Shown here piece after piece: positions 23,601-33,181 of a stretch of DNA of 50,188 bases. The stretch covers positions 1 through 50,188 of the forward strand of contig JAPPIT010000078.1 in assembly GCA_028820505.1 (NCBI GenBank). Direction: 5' to 3'. This DNA is from Defluviicoccus sp. Lineage in GTDB: Bacteria > Pseudomonadota > Alphaproteobacteria > MPNO01. Below the pieces are notes generated by a model, which was not told where the DNA came from, made no database searches, and saw nothing but the letters and a program-made list of their open reading frames with translations. Position 1 is the stretch's first letter. Every line of letters begins with the position of its first letter. Position numbers and translations under genes: made by a program.

Positions 23601-24032
23601 TTGGGACGCTGGCACGAAACGCACCGGGCGGTCGTTCATCCTTGGTATTGCGACCAGTTCGGGCATATGAACGTCCGCCATTACTGCAACTTCTTCGACG
23701 ACGCCGGGTTCCACATCTGGAGCCATATCGGCTGTCCGCATTCGGCAATGAAGGCGCGCGGGGTCATGCTGGTCGTCGCTCGCAACACGCTGAATTTCAT
23801 CCACGAGATGAAGGCCGGCGAGCTGCTGCGGATCGAGACCGCATTCATCCGCGTCGGCGAGAAGAGCTGCACCCATCTCAACCGCATGTACAACGTCGAC
23901 ACCGGAACCCTGACCGCGACGCTCGAATCGGTGGAGGTGTTCTTCGATCCGGTCGCTCGGGTCTCCGCACCCATGCCCGACGATATAAGGGCGCTGCTGA
24001 CCGAGGCCCTGGTGACGGTCGACGACGGCTAG
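23601..24032 (+). CDS. Acyl-CoA thioesterase, 4HBT hotdog fold
   Basis: A 143-residue hotdog-fold protein. The segment VVHPWYCDQFGHMNVRHY contains the catalytic-type Asp18 of 4-hydroxybenzoyl-CoA thioesterase-like enzymes, with ESVEVFFDP near the C-terminus. It should hydrolyse an acyl- or aroyl-CoA ester. The start is taken as the TTG at 23601 because GGGGAGA stands seven bases upstream and the family match begins at once (GRWHETHRAVV); no suitable ATG or GTG exists nearby. It is divergent from the flavin enzyme and followed by the HtrA-like gene after an 80-base gap. Confidence 0.85.
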   Translation: MGRWHETHRAVVHPWYCDQFGHMNVRHYCNFFDDAGFHIWSHIGCPHSAMKARGVMLVVARNTLNFIHEMKAGELLRIETAFIRVGEKSCTHLNRMYNVDTGTLTATLESVEVFFDPVARVSAPMPDDIRALLTEALVTVDDG

Positions 24033-24050
24033 GCCGCGTCGGCGTCCCGT

Positions 24051-24079
24051 TTGTGTCGATCACGGCGAGCGGTTAGCCT
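24051..24079 (+). promoter_or_regulatory. Weak promoter candidate for the HtrA-like gene
   Basis: TTGTGT (24051-24056) and TAGCCT (24074-24079) with a 17-base spacer lie just upstream of the start at 24113. Each box matches three consensus positions. Confidence 0.25.
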
Positions 24080-24112
24080 CGCCCCGGAACGCCGCCAATC
24101 GATCGGAGCATC

Positions 24113-25132
24113 ATGTCAGGTATCCAGCACGCCAACGGGCATCGGCCCGACGGCGTTCTCGACATCGTCCATCCCGCGCTGATGGGCGCGTCCCGCCCGG
24201 ATCCCGAGGCGCTTTCCTACGATCTCGATCGGGTGCTGGGCGCCGTCTTCCGGCTGCGCGCCGAGGTTCCGCCGACCGCGTTCACCGCGACGATCCTCGG
24301 CACCGAACGCGAAGGCAACGGCGTTATGATCGACGAGGACGGGCTGGTTCTCACCATCGGCTACCTGATCACCGAGGCGGAGAAGATCTCCCTCATCGAC
24401 AATGCCGGCCGCACGATCTCAGCGAGTCCGGCGGCCTACGACCACGAGACCGGCTTCGGCCTCGTGCGCGCCGACGAAGCGGTGGACGCTTCGCCCGTCC
24501 CGATCGGCCGCTCCGAGGGCTTGTCGGCCAAGGATCCGGTCGTCGTCGCCTCGTTCGGCGGCATCAAGCATGCGATCCAGGGCGAAGTCGCGACCGTGCG
24601 GGAGTTCGCCGGATCGTGGGAGTACATGCTGGACGAGGCGATCTGCACTGTCCCCGTCCACCCCTTCTGGGGCGGCGCGGCGCTGATCGACCGGTCGGGC
24701 AGTCTGGTCGGCTGCGGGTCGCTCTACGTGGAGCATTCCGTCGACGGCGGGGAATCCGTCCCCGGCAACCTGTTCGTGCCGATCGACCTGCTGGCGCCGA
24801 TCCGCGACGACATGGTTCGGACCGGACGCGCGCGCCGCGTCCCGCGACCCTGGCTCGGCGTCTATGTCAGCGAAGCCGACGACCGGCTGGTGGTGACCGG
24901 CGTCGCCGAGAACGCGCCCGGCGACCAGTGCGGCGTGCAGCCGGGCGACGTGATCCTGTCGGCCGAAGGCGTGGCCGTTTCCGGCCTGCCCGAATACTAC
25001 CGGACGATATGGTCGGCCGGAGAGCCGGGCGCGGAAATCCGCCTCACCGTGCTGAGGGACGACGACGTGCTCTCGATCCGAGTGCGTTCGGGCGACCGGT
25101 ACAGCTATCTCAAGCTGCCGCGCCCGCACTGA
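24113..25132 (+). CDS. HtrA/S1C-like protein without catalytic triad, with PDZ domain
   Basis: The 339-residue protein aligns with DegP-type trypsin domains followed by one PDZ domain (about 235-335: PRPWLGVYVSEADDRLVVTGV and GDVILSAEGVAVSGLPEYY). All three catalytic positions are changed. The His segment TNNHVV is TIGYLI, the Asp segment SDIAL is TGFGL, and the GNSGGAL segment is FWGGAAL. The glycine-rich GNGVMIDEDGLVLT framework is kept, so the fold is probably intact but not proteolytic. No signal peptide is visible, suggesting a cytoplasmic location. A peptide-binding or scaffold role through the PDZ domain is inference. It stands apart from other protease genes and is convergent with bcp. 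Confidence 0.85.
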   Translation: MSGIQHANGHRPDGVLDIVHPALMGASRPDPEALSYDLDRVLGAVFRLRAEVPPTAFTATILGTEREGNGVMIDEDGLVLTIGYLITEAEKISLIDNAGRTISASPAAYDHETGFGLVRADEAVDASPVPIGRSEGLSAKDPVVVASFGGIKHAIQGEVATVREFAGSWEYMLDEAICTVPVHPFWGGAALIDRSGSLVGCGSLYVEHSVDGGESVPGNLFVPIDLLAPIRDDMVRTGRARRVPRPWLGVYVSEADDRLVVTGVAENAPGDQCGVQPGDVILSAEGVAVSGLPEYYRTIWSAGEPGAEIRLTVLRDDDVLSIRVRSGDRYSYLKLPRPH

Positions 25133-25147
25133 GCGGCCGCGCGCCGG

Positions 25148-25612
25148 TCACAGCGAACCGACGGCTTCCAGAACGTTGTCGACGTGCCCGTTGACCCTGA
25201 CCTTGCGCCAGATATGACGGATGACCCCGACCTCGTCGATCAGGAAGGTCGTGCGTTCGATCCCCATGAACTTGCGCCCGTACATCGATTTCTCGACCCA
25301 GGTGCCGTAGCTCTCGCACACGCCGCCGTCGGAGTCCGAGGCCAGGGTGAAGGGCAGATCGTACTTCGCCTTGAACTTGTCGTGCCTGGCGACGCTGTCC
25401 CTGGAGACCCCGACGACGATTGCGTCGAGCCCCGAGAAATCCGGATGGGAATCGCGGAAGCCGCAGGCTTCCCTGGTGCAGCCCGGCGTGTCGTCCTTGG
25501 GATAGAAGTAGAGCACGACCTTCCTGCCGGCGAGGCCGGCGAGCGAGACCGTGTCCCCGCCGTCCGTCGCCATCTCGAAGTCCGGTGCGCGCTGTCCGAT
25601 TTCGAGCGTCAT
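25148..25612 (-). CDS. bcp: Thioredoxin-dependent thiol peroxidase (BCP/PrxQ)
   Basis: This 154-residue peroxiredoxin reduces hydrogen peroxide and organic hydroperoxides using thioredoxin. The peroxidatic Cys is C45 and the resolving Cys is C50 in DDTPGCTREACGFRD, the same spacing and numbering as E. coli BCP. The ATG at 25612 overlaps the stop of glnE (ATGA), so it is translationally coupled to glnE, a common pairing in alphaproteobacteria. Upstream in-frame starts lie inside glnE and add unrelated sequence. Confidence 0.96.
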   Translation of the reverse strand: MTLEIGQRAPDFEMATDGGDTVSLAGLAGRKVVLYFYPKDDTPGCTREACGFRDSHPDFSGLDAIVVGVSRDSVARHDKFKAKYDLPFTLASDSDGGVCESYGTWVEKSMYGRKFMGIERTTFLIDEVGVIRHIWRKVRVNGHVDNVLEAVGSL

Positions 25613-28608
25613 CAGCGATCCTTTCCTGTCGTGGCGAGGCCTTGGGCCGCCAGAGCCGCGGCCGGCCCGGCGATGATTTCGTCGAAATGCCGGCGGGAGC
25701 GCGTTGCGAGAGTCAGGCACATCTCCTCCAACGCCGCGTAGTCTGCCGCGCCCAGCGCGCTGGCCACGAATTCCTGCAGGGCCGGCGATTCATGACGGCC
25801 CGCCACACCCGCGCCGAAGGCGAGGCGAACGATCCCCTGCAGCCGGCGCCACATGGTCATCGCCTCGATCAGCTCGCCGGCCACGGACGGTTCCAGGCAG
25901 CCCGCCGCGGCGAGCCGTTCGAGCGCGTCGGTGGTGTCGGTCGACAAAACCTCGGGATGCCTGTTGGCGTGGCGAAGCTGGAGATACTGGGCGATGAACT
26001 CGATGTCGATCATGCCGCCGCGAAATCGCTTGATGGACCAGAAGTCGTCGACCGCGAGCTCCCGCTCCATTCTCTCCCGCATGTCGGCCACCGCGCAGAC
26101 CAGCCGGTCGGGGTCGCGCTCCCGGGTGAGCACGGAGGCGATGGTCTCCTCGATGCGCGCGGCGAACGCTTCCGGCGCGGCGATCGCCCTGGCGCGGGTC
26201 AGCGCCAGATGCTCCCAGGTCCAGGCGTCCTCGTTCTGATAGCGGGTGAACGCGGCGAGCGAGGTGGCGATCGGTCCCGATACGCCGGCCGGCCGCAGCC
26301 GCATGTCGACCTCGTACAGCTTCCCTTCGTTGGTCGGCGCGGACATGGCGGCGATGAAACGCTGGCACAGCCGGGCAAAGTAGGTCTGGCAGGGCAGCGG
26401 GCGCGAACCGTCCGATTCGGCATGCTCGTCCCGCGTCTCGTAGAGGAAGAGGAGATCGAGGTCCGACTCCGTGGTGAGCTCCCGTCCGCCGAGCTTGCCG
26501 AAACCGAGCACGGCGAAGGCGCTGTCCGGCACCGCCCCGTGTCTGCGCGAGAATTCGCGCGCGGTGGCGGGCAACAGGGCACGCACGCAGGCCGTCGCGA
26601 GATCGGCCAGCGGCCGGCCCGCATCCGCCCCGTCGATGCGGCCGTTGAGCATTTGCACGCCGATCTCGAACACGTGGGCGTTGTTCCAGTAGCGGCAGAT
26701 GTCGAGCTTTTCCTCGAAATAGTAGACCTCGTCGAGCGCCCGCATGAGGTCGGCGGCGAGCCGGTCGCTGCCCGCCTTGAAGTCCAGCGCCTCAGGCTGC
26801 AGCACGCCTTCGAGCATGACGGGATGACGGCTGAGCCAGTCCGCGAGCCGCGGGGCGCTTCCCATGATCCTGGCGAGCAGCCCGAGCAGGGCCGGATTGT
26901 TGGTGAAAAGGGAAAGGATATGCACCCCCGCCGGCAGCGTCCGCAGGAAATCGTCGAAGCGGAGCAGCGCGGCGTCCGGGTCGTTGGTGGTCGAAAGGGT
27001 CTCCAGCACGGTCGGGATGAGCTCGGTCAAGAGCTCGCGCGCCCGCGCACTGCGGGTCGAGCTGTACCGGCCGTGATGCCAGATGCGGATGCGCTCGGCG
27101 ACCCGGCGAGGTTCCCGGAAGCCCAGCCGCGCCAGGGTTTCCAGCGTTTCCGGGTCGTCGTCGGCGCCGGTAAAGACCAGGTTTCCCGGACCCGACAAAT
27201 CGGGGGTTTTCTCGAACAGGACGGCGTAGTGCGATTCGACGGCGCGCAACTCCTCCAGCAGCGCCGCCTCGAACGCCGCCCGGCCCTCATACCCCATCAG
27301 AAGGGCGATGCGTTCCAGTTCCGCCTCGTCCTCCGGCAAGGTGTGGGTCTGCTGGTCGTCGATCATCTGCAGGCGATTCTCGAGCCGGCGGTGAAACCGG
27401 TACGCCTGGATCAGCCGGCTGCTGACGATCGATTCGAGCAGGCCCGCCTGGGCCAGCGCGCGCAGCGCCGCGCAGGTGTCCTGGACCCTCAGCGAGGGAT
27501 CGCGACCGCCCCAGATGAGCTGCTGGGTCTGGGCGAAGAATTCGATCTCCCGGATGCCGCCGCGGCCGAGCTTGATGTCGTGCCCGGCGGCCAGGGTCGT
27601 CGAGCCGCCGCGCTGGGCGTTGATCTGTCGCTTGATCGAATGGATGTCCTGGATCGCAAAGAAATCGAGGCTCTTGCGCCAGACGAACGGCCGCAGCAGT
27701 TCGAGGAACGCCTCCCCCGCCACGATGTCCCCGGCGACCGGGCGGGCCTTGATCATCGCCGCCCGTTCCCAGTTCTGGCCGGCGCTCTCGTAATAGATTT
27801 CGGCCGCCCGGGTGGCGACCGCGACCGGCGTGGATCCCGGGTCGGGGCGCAGCCTCAGATCGGTGCGGAAGACATAGCCGTCGCTGGTGCGTTCGGCCAT
27901 CACCTTGACGAGGCTCTGGGTGAGGCGGATCATGCATTGCTGAAGGCTGGTCCTGCCCGTGTATTCGATCAGCGCTCCGTCATAGAGCACGATCAGGTCG
28001 ATATCGCTCGAATAGTTGAGCTCCCGCCCGCCGAGCTTCCCCATGCCGAGCACGATCCAACCGGAGGCGAGCGACGGATCGTCCGGTACGGGCAGCGCGA
28101 TGTCGCCCGCCGCCGCCGCCCCGACGAGCAGGTGGTCGGCGGCGATCGCGAGCGCCCGCTGGGCGAAGTCGGAGAGGCAGGTGCACACGACCTCCACCGG
28201 CCACGCGCCGCTGAGGTCGGCGAGCGCGGTTGCGAGCGAGGTTCTTCTCTTGGCGATCCGCAATGCCGACATTATCTCTTCGGTGCCGACATCGTGCGGC
28301 TCGATGCGATCGAGCGCCGTCATCGTCCGATCCCATGCCGCCTGCACGCCATCGGAAAGCAAGTCACAGGCGAACGCGATATCGCGGATGGCACAATGGG
28401 TGAGGAAGGGGCTGTTTCCGAACACTGCCGATAGAACCGATCTTGCGGCCGGATCGGCAGCGAGCGCGCGGGCGAGCCGTGCGGTCTCCGGCGGAGCCTC
28501 GGTCGCGGCCTCCTCCCAGCGTTCGAAGGCGAGATCCGCCGCCGCCCGGTTCGCGGGCCGAGGCAGGGATTCGATATCGGCCGTCAGCTCTGCCGCGATC
28601 CGCGTCAC
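25612..28608 (-). CDS. glnE: Bifunctional glutamine synthetase adenylyltransferase/deadenylase
   Basis: GlnE adds and removes AMP on glutamine synthetase in response to PII signalling, setting nitrogen assimilation. The 998-residue protein has two nucleotidyltransferase domains. The first, GMGKLGGRELNYSSDIDL, is near residues 187-205 (deadenylating). The second, GFGKLGGRELTTESDLDL, is near residues 695-715 (adenylating). The length is full. It is followed by the coupled bcp gene and is divergent from the AsmA-like gene. Confidence 0.97.
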   Translation of the reverse strand: MTRIAAELTADIESLPRPANRAAADLAFERWEEAATEAPPETARLARALAADPAARSVLSAVFGNSPFLTHCAIRDIAFACDLLSDGVQAAWDRTMTALDRIEPHDVGTEEIMSALRIAKRRTSLATALADLSGAWPVEVVCTCLSDFAQRALAIAADHLLVGAAAAGDIALPVPDDPSLASGWIVLGMGKLGGRELNYSSDIDLIVLYDGALIEYTGRTSLQQCMIRLTQSLVKVMAERTSDGYVFRTDLRLRPDPGSTPVAVATRAAEIYYESAGQNWERAAMIKARPVAGDIVAGEAFLELLRPFVWRKSLDFFAIQDIHSIKRQINAQRGGSTTLAAGHDIKLGRGGIREIEFFAQTQQLIWGGRDPSLRVQDTCAALRALAQAGLLESIVSSRLIQAYRFHRRLENRLQMIDDQQTHTLPEDEAELERIALLMGYEGRAAFEAALLEELRAVESHYAVLFEKTPDLSGPGNLVFTGADDDPETLETLARLGFREPRRVAERIRIWHHGRYSSTRSARARELLTELIPTVLETLSTTNDPDAALLRFDDFLRTLPAGVHILSLFTNNPALLGLLARIMGSAPRLADWLSRHPVMLEGVLQPEALDFKAGSDRLAADLMRALDEVYYFEEKLDICRYWNNAHVFEIGVQMLNGRIDGADAGRPLADLATACVRALLPATAREFSRRHGAVPDSAFAVLGFGKLGGRELTTESDLDLLFLYETRDEHAESDGSRPLPCQTYFARLCQRFIAAMSAPTNEGKLYEVDMRLRPAGVSGPIATSLAAFTRYQNEDAWTWEHLALTRARAIAAPEAFAARIEETIASVLTRERDPDRLVCAVADMRERMERELAVDDFWSIKRFRGGMIDIEFIAQYLQLRHANRHPEVLSTDTTDALERLAAAGCLEPSVAGELIEAMTMWRRLQGIVRLAFGAGVAGRHESPALQEFVASALGAADYAALEEMCLTLATRSRRHFDEIIAGPAAALAAQGLATTGKDR

Positions 28609-28640
28609 GCGCGCTTCTCCGGTTGCGGGGACGGAGGCCG

Positions 28641-28669
28641 AAATTGTGCCGCCAACCGTTTCCGGTCAA
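28641..28669 (-). promoter_or_regulatory. Candidate glnE promoter
   Basis: On the minus strand TTGACC (28669-28664) is followed after 17 bases by CAATTT (28646-28641), the only AT-rich spot in the intergenic gap. The -35 matches five of six positions; the -10 is poor. Confidence 0.35.
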
Positions 28670-28686
28670 GCGGGCGGGGCCGCACG

Positions 28687-31600
28687 ATGATACGCCGCCT
28701 GTCGCGCATCGCGCTCGGAATCGTCGCCGTCGGTGCGGTCTCGATGGTTTTGCTCGGCCTGTTCGGCGCCTGGAGACTGTCTCAGGGTCCGGTCTCGCTC
28801 GGCGTTCTCAAGCCCTACCTGGAGGAGCGGCTCGAAGCTCTGGGCTTGCCTTACAGCGTCGCGTTCTCCGATCTCGTTCTGAACTGGGGCGGAACCGAGC
28901 GTCCTCTGGACCTGGTGATCTCCGATGCCGAGCTGCGCGGCGAAGACAAGCGCGTCGTGGCCCGGATTTCCGAAATCTCCATGGGTTTGTCGCTTCCCGC
29001 GCTGCTCGACGGCGCGCTGGTGGTAAAGACGATCAGGCTCGCGGACGCCGATGTTACCGCGGTCCGGAGAAAGGACGGTTCGCTCAGCATCGGTCTGGCC
29101 GGAGCTAGCCGCGATTCCCTCACGCTGTTCGAGTCCGGCAACGGAGAGCGCTCCAGCAGGTCCCTTCTGGGCAAGCTCGATCGTATCGCCATCCATCGCG
29201 CCTCGATCTCGCTCGACGACCGGCTGCTCGGCCTTCGCATGAGCCCGGAGCGCGTGTCGATCGACCTGGAACGCACGCAACACGGGGTCATCGGCATATT
29301 CGACATCGATTCGTGGTCGGGCGACCGGCGGCTTTCCCTGGGCGGTACCGCGGAATACCGGCTGAAGGACCGGACGACGCATGTCGCTCTCGATTTCCGG
29401 GGCCTCGACCCCAGCCGCCTCGCCCCCATCCTCTCCGGCTGGTTCCCTCATCTCCCCGACCCGGCGGGCATCGCGGTGCCTCTGCAAGGTCGTCTGGAGG
29501 CGTCCTCCGATGCCGACGGGGGGCTGCGGAAAGCAAGTTTCACCCTCAGCGGCGGGGCGGGTTCGCTGAACCCCGCTGCGTTCGGCGGCCATCGCTACGC
29601 CGTCCGGTCGCTCGTGCTCGACGGCAGTTACCGCGGTGCCGACGACGCGGTCGCGATCGACCGGCTGGACATCGACTTCGGCGCGCCGAAGCTGTCGCTC
29701 ACCGGCAGGATCGCCGGTGTCGGAAAGACGCCCCGCCTCCGGGCGCGCGCCAGGCTCGAAGGGATGTCGATGTCGGCGCTCGGGCGTTACTGGCCCGAGG
29801 GAATCGCCACGGGTGCGAGGCGCTGGCTGACCGCCAACCTGAACCAGGGCGATGTCCGCGACGTGGACGCCCGTCTGGTCGCGTCTTTCCCCGACGCCGG
29901 CGCCAGGATCGAGCGCGTCAAGGTGACGCTCGGTCTCGAACGGGCCACCGTGCACTACCTGAAACCGCTTCCGCCCGTTACGCACGCGAAGGGTGCGGTC
30001 ACGATCGACCGGGATCGCGTGCAGATCGCGGTCAAGGAGGGGCGGGTGGGCGATCTCCGGATCGCCTCCGGACGAATCGATATCGCGGGACTCTCGGTCG
30101 ACCGGGCGCATCTCACGCTGGAGACCGAAGTATCCGGGCCGGTCGCCGCCGCGCTTTCGGTACTGGATCATCCGCGTCTCCGCTACGCGTCCAGGGTCGG
30201 GCTGGTTCCCGAACAGCTCCGCGGCACGCTCGTGACAAGGATAAAAGGTAGCTTCCCCCTGATCGATGCGCTGGCGTTGGAGGATACCGCGCTCAACGCT
30301 TCCGGAACCCTGGACGGCGCCGCTGCGGAAGGCGTGTTCCTGGGCCAGGACCTGACCGCGGGTGCGCTGCGCTTCGCTCTCGACACCAGGGGAATGAAGA
30401 TCGAGGGAGACGCGCGGCTCTCCGGGATTCCCGCCGCAGTCGGCTGGCAGGAGGATTTCACCGGTACGGCCGAGACATCGCGCCGGTATACGGTCCGCGC
30501 CCGACTTACCGAACCCGACAGAATGCGCCTGGGTGTCTCCCTCGCACCCGTGGTCAAGGGTCCGCTCTCGATCGACGCCGCGTACGAAGTGACTTCCGAC
30601 AAGAACGAGCGCGTGGCGGGTACGCTGGACATCGCCGAGGCCGAGCTCTCGCTGGTGCCGGTGGAGTGGTGGAAGCCGTCCGGCGTGGCGGGCAGGGCGG
30701 CGTTCGGAATTGCGTTCGAGAACGGCGAGCCCCGCACGATCCGGATCGCCAGCCTTGCCGCGGGCGACCTCCGGGCGGCGGGGCGGTTGAGGCTGGATCG
30801 CGGCGGCATCGACAAGGTGGAAGTCGACAACTTCTCCGTGCCGAACCGCTTCGATCTCGCGGGCGCACTCGCCTTCGACCGAGACCGCGGCTGGGTCGTC
30901 GATGTGCGCGGCGCCTTATTCGATGCCGCGCCGATCCAGCGGCTCATGCAGGGCAAGAGCGGGGCATCGTTGCCGCCGCTGCGCCTCGCCGCGAAGTTCG
31001 ACCGTGCAAAGCTGACCCAGGGCCGGGAGATCCGGGACACGTCGGTGAAGGCCGATCGGGGGGACGATGGGTGGCGCGAGATCGAGCTCGCAGGGCGCTT
31101 CGATAACGGAAAGCGGTTCGACCTCGGCTACCGGCCGGACGAAGCGACCGGGCAGTTCCGCTTGAACAGCGAGGACGCCGGCGAAATATTCGGCCTCCTG
31201 GGCGATACCAAATGGGTACGCGGCGGCCGCGCGGTCATGTCGGCGGAGCGCGGGACGGGCGACGAAGCCCGACTGTGGAAAGGCGAGCTCGTCGTTCGCG
31301 ACTTCGTCCTTACCGGCGCACCGCGGCTGGTCGAAGCGCTTCGCGTCGCGTCCCTGGGTTCGCTGTCGGAAGAGTTCGGCGGGCGCGGGGTCGGTGTGGA
31401 CAAGCTCGCCCTTCCCTTCGCCTACGACGGATCCACGATCCGGATCTCGGGAGGCCGCGCGTTCGGAGCCGGCTTCGGCGCGACCGGCCGAGGCACGATC
31501 GAGGTCGACGAAGAGACACTGAATATCGACGGCACGCTGGTACCCGCCTACAAGCTGAACGCGGCGCTCGGCGAACTGCCGGGTATCGGCATCCTGTTTA

Positions 31601-31767
31601 CCGGGGAAAAGCATAGCGGCGTGTTCGCCGCTCCCTACGCCATCCGGGGCAAGATCGAAAAGCCGGCTTTCTCGGTCAATCCGCTCGGCGTGCTGACGCC
31701 CGGCGTGTTCCGCAACATCTTCCGGATTTTCGACGCGGAGCGGCAGGAACCGCCGCTTACCGAATGA
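28687..31767 (+). CDS. AsmA/YhdP-like envelope protein (DUF3971 and AsmA-like C-terminus)
   Basis: The 1026-residue protein has one N-terminal membrane anchor (about residues 7-30) and a long beta-rich region. DUF3971-type sequence lies in the middle (for example GARRWLTANLNQGDVRDVDA). The C-terminal AsmA-like region includes EETLNIDGTLVPAYKLN and GIGILFTGEKHSGVFAAPY. Large AsmA-like proteins such as YhdP and TamB are thought to form periplasmic grooves carrying phospholipids to the outer membrane. That role is assigned by family. It is divergent from glnE, with 78 bases between starts, and ends 21 bases from the convergent tyrS stop. Confidence 0.9.
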   Translation: MIRRLSRIALGIVAVGAVSMVLLGLFGAWRLSQGPVSLGVLKPYLEERLEALGLPYSVAFSDLVLNWGGTERPLDLVISDAELRGEDKRVVARISEISMGLSLPALLDGALVVKTIRLADADVTAVRRKDGSLSIGLAGASRDSLTLFESGNGERSSRSLLGKLDRIAIHRASISLDDRLLGLRMSPERVSIDLERTQHGVIGIFDIDSWSGDRRLSLGGTAEYRLKDRTTHVALDFRGLDPSRLAPILSGWFPHLPDPAGIAVPLQGRLEASSDADGGLRKASFTLSGGAGSLNPAAFGGHRYAVRSLVLDGSYRGADDAVAIDRLDIDFGAPKLSLTGRIAGVGKTPRLRARARLEGMSMSALGRYWPEGIATGARRWLTANLNQGDVRDVDARLVASFPDAGARIERVKVTLGLERATVHYLKPLPPVTHAKGAVTIDRDRVQIAVKEGRVGDLRIASGRIDIAGLSVDRAHLTLETEVSGPVAAALSVLDHPRLRYASRVGLVPEQLRGTLVTRIKGSFPLIDALALEDTALNASGTLDGAAAEGVFLGQDLTAGALRFALDTRGMKIEGDARLSGIPAAVGWQEDFTGTAETSRRYTVRARLTEPDRMRLGVSLAPVVKGPLSIDAAYEVTSDKNERVAGTLDIAEAELSLVPVEWWKPSGVAGRAAFGIAFENGEPRTIRIASLAAGDLRAAGRLRLDRGGIDKVEVDNFSVPNRFDLAGALAFDRDRGWVVDVRGALFDAAPIQRLMQGKSGASLPPLRLAAKFDRAKLTQGREIRDTSVKADRGDDGWREIELAGRFDNGKRFDLGYRPDEATGQFRLNSEDAGEIFGLLGDTKWVRGGRAVMSAERGTGDEARLWKGELVVRDFVLTGAPRLVEALRVASLGSLSEEFGGRGVGVDKLALPFAYDGSTIRISGGRAFGAGFGATGRGTIEVDEETLNIDGTLVPAYKLNAALGELPGIGILFTGEKHSGVFAAPYAIRGKIEKPAFSVNPLGVLTPGVFRNIFRIFDAERQEPPLTE

Positions 31768-31788
31768 CCGGAAGAACCGGATCCCGTC

Positions 31789-33045
31789 TCACACCGGGGT
31801 TACGATCACATGCCTCTTGCGGCCCGCGGAGAGCTTGATGATGCCGTCCGCCGTCAGATCGCCCAGCGTGACCGTCTGCATCTCGTTTTCGAAGGCGCGG
31901 TCGTTCAGCCGTCCGCCCCCGCCCCTGATAAGCCGGCGCGCATCCGCTTTCGATGCGGCAAGCCCGGCGCGGGCGATCAGCTCGAAGGCCGCGATCCCGG
32001 CCTCCAGTTCCGCGCGGTCGAGCGGGTAGCGCGGAAGGTCGGCGCCGAGCGCCCCCTCCTCGAAGGTGGTGCGGGCGGTGCCTTCGGCGCGCGCCGCCTC
32101 ATCGGCGCCGTGGCAGAGAGCCGTCGCCTCGCGGGCGAGCACCTTCTTGGCTTCGTTGATCTCCGCGTCGCGAAGCGCTTCCAGCCGGACGATTTCGTCG
32201 AGCGGCAATGTCGTGAACAGCCGCAGGAAGCGACCCACATCGTCGTCCGCCGCGTTGCGCCAGAACTGGTAGTAGTCGTAGGGACTCACGCGGTCGGCGT
32301 TGAGCCACACGGCGCCGCCCGCTGTCTTGCCCATCTTCTCGCCCGAGGCGGTCGTGATCAGCGGCGAGGTCAGCCCGAACAGGGCCGCGCCGTCGGTGCG
32401 GCGCCCCAGCTCGATCCCGGAAACGATGTTCCCCCACTGGTCCGACCCGCCCATCTGAAGGATGCAGCCGGTCCGGCGGTAAAGTTCCAGGAAGTCGTAG
32501 GCCTGGAGCACCATGTAGTTGAATTCGAGGAAGCTCAGCGGCTGTTCGCGGTCGAGCCGGAGCCTCACGGAGTCGAAGCCCAGCATGCGATTGACCGAGA
32601 AGTGACGCCCGAACTCCCGCAGGAACGGGATATAGGAGAGCCCGTCCAGCCAGTCCGCGTTGTTCATCATCGCCGCGTCGGTCGGACCGTCGCCGAAGGC
32701 AAGGAACTGCGAAAAGACCCGCTTGATCCCCTCCATATTGGCGGCGATGCGCTCTTCCGAAAGGAGCTGTCGGGATTCGTCCTTGCCCGAAGGATCGCCG
32801 ACCTTGGTGGTCCCGCCGCCCATCAGCACGATCGGCTTGTGGCCGGACCGCTGCCACCAGCGCAGCAGCATGATCGGCATCAGCGAGCCGACATGGAGGC
32901 TGTCGGCGGTGCAGTCGAAGCCGATATAGCAGAGCTTCGGCACGCCTTCCGAAAGCGCCGCGTCGAGCCCGTCGGCGTCAGTGCACTGGTGCAGGAACCC
33001 GCGCTCGGCGACGGTCCTCAGAAATTCCGAGCGGTGGCCAGTCAT
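31789..33045 (-). CDS. tyrS: Tyrosyl-tRNA synthetase
   Basis: TyrS charges tRNA-Tyr. The 418-residue class I synthetase shows the HIGH-type H51-V-G-S54 signature in [11 protein letters not shown], the tyrosine pocket [12 protein letters not shown], and the KMSKS-type K237-M-G-K-T loop. A C-terminal S4-like RNA-binding domain ([18 protein letters not shown]) follows. The ATG at 33045 starts the family-like region; a longer frame upstream is arginine-rich and unlike TyrS. It is convergent with the AsmA-like gene. Confidence 0.97.
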   Translation of the reverse strand: MTGHRSEFLRTVAERGFLHQCTDADGLDAALSEGVPKLCYIGFDCTADSLHVGSLMPIMLLRWWQRSGHKPIVLMGGGTTKVGDPSGKDESRQLLSEERIAANMEGIKRVFSQFLAFGDGPTDAAMMNNADWLDGLSYIPFLREFGRHFSVNRMLGFDSVRLRLDREQPLSFLEFNYMVLQAYDFLELYRRTGCILQMGGSDQWGNIVSGIELGRRTDGAALFGLTSPLITTASGEKMGKTAGGAVWLNADRVSPYDYYQFWRNAADDDVGRFLRLFTTLPLDEIVRLEALRDAEINEAKKVLAREATALCHGADEAARAEGTARTTFEEGALGADLPRYPLDRAELEAGIAAFELIARAGLAASKADARRLIRGGGGRLNDRAFENEMQTVTLGDLTADGIIKLSAGRKRHVIVTPV

Positions 33046-33181
33046 TGCAGTCTCCCAGGCGCGCGGTCCGGCGCGGCGCGGCGACGCTCTAGCACAGGTG
33101 CGGCGCGTTCGGAAACCGTTAGCGCCCGCTTCCCCAGCCGGTTTAACATTCCGCCGTCCACGAACCTGCCGGAGATCGACG

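Noticed and set aside
25420-28434. Very long open frame on the plus strand opposite glnE
   Set aside because: It is antisense to a full-length GlnE with both catalytic motifs. Long reverse frames are common in GC-rich DNA, and its translation is low-complexity without a recognisable domain.
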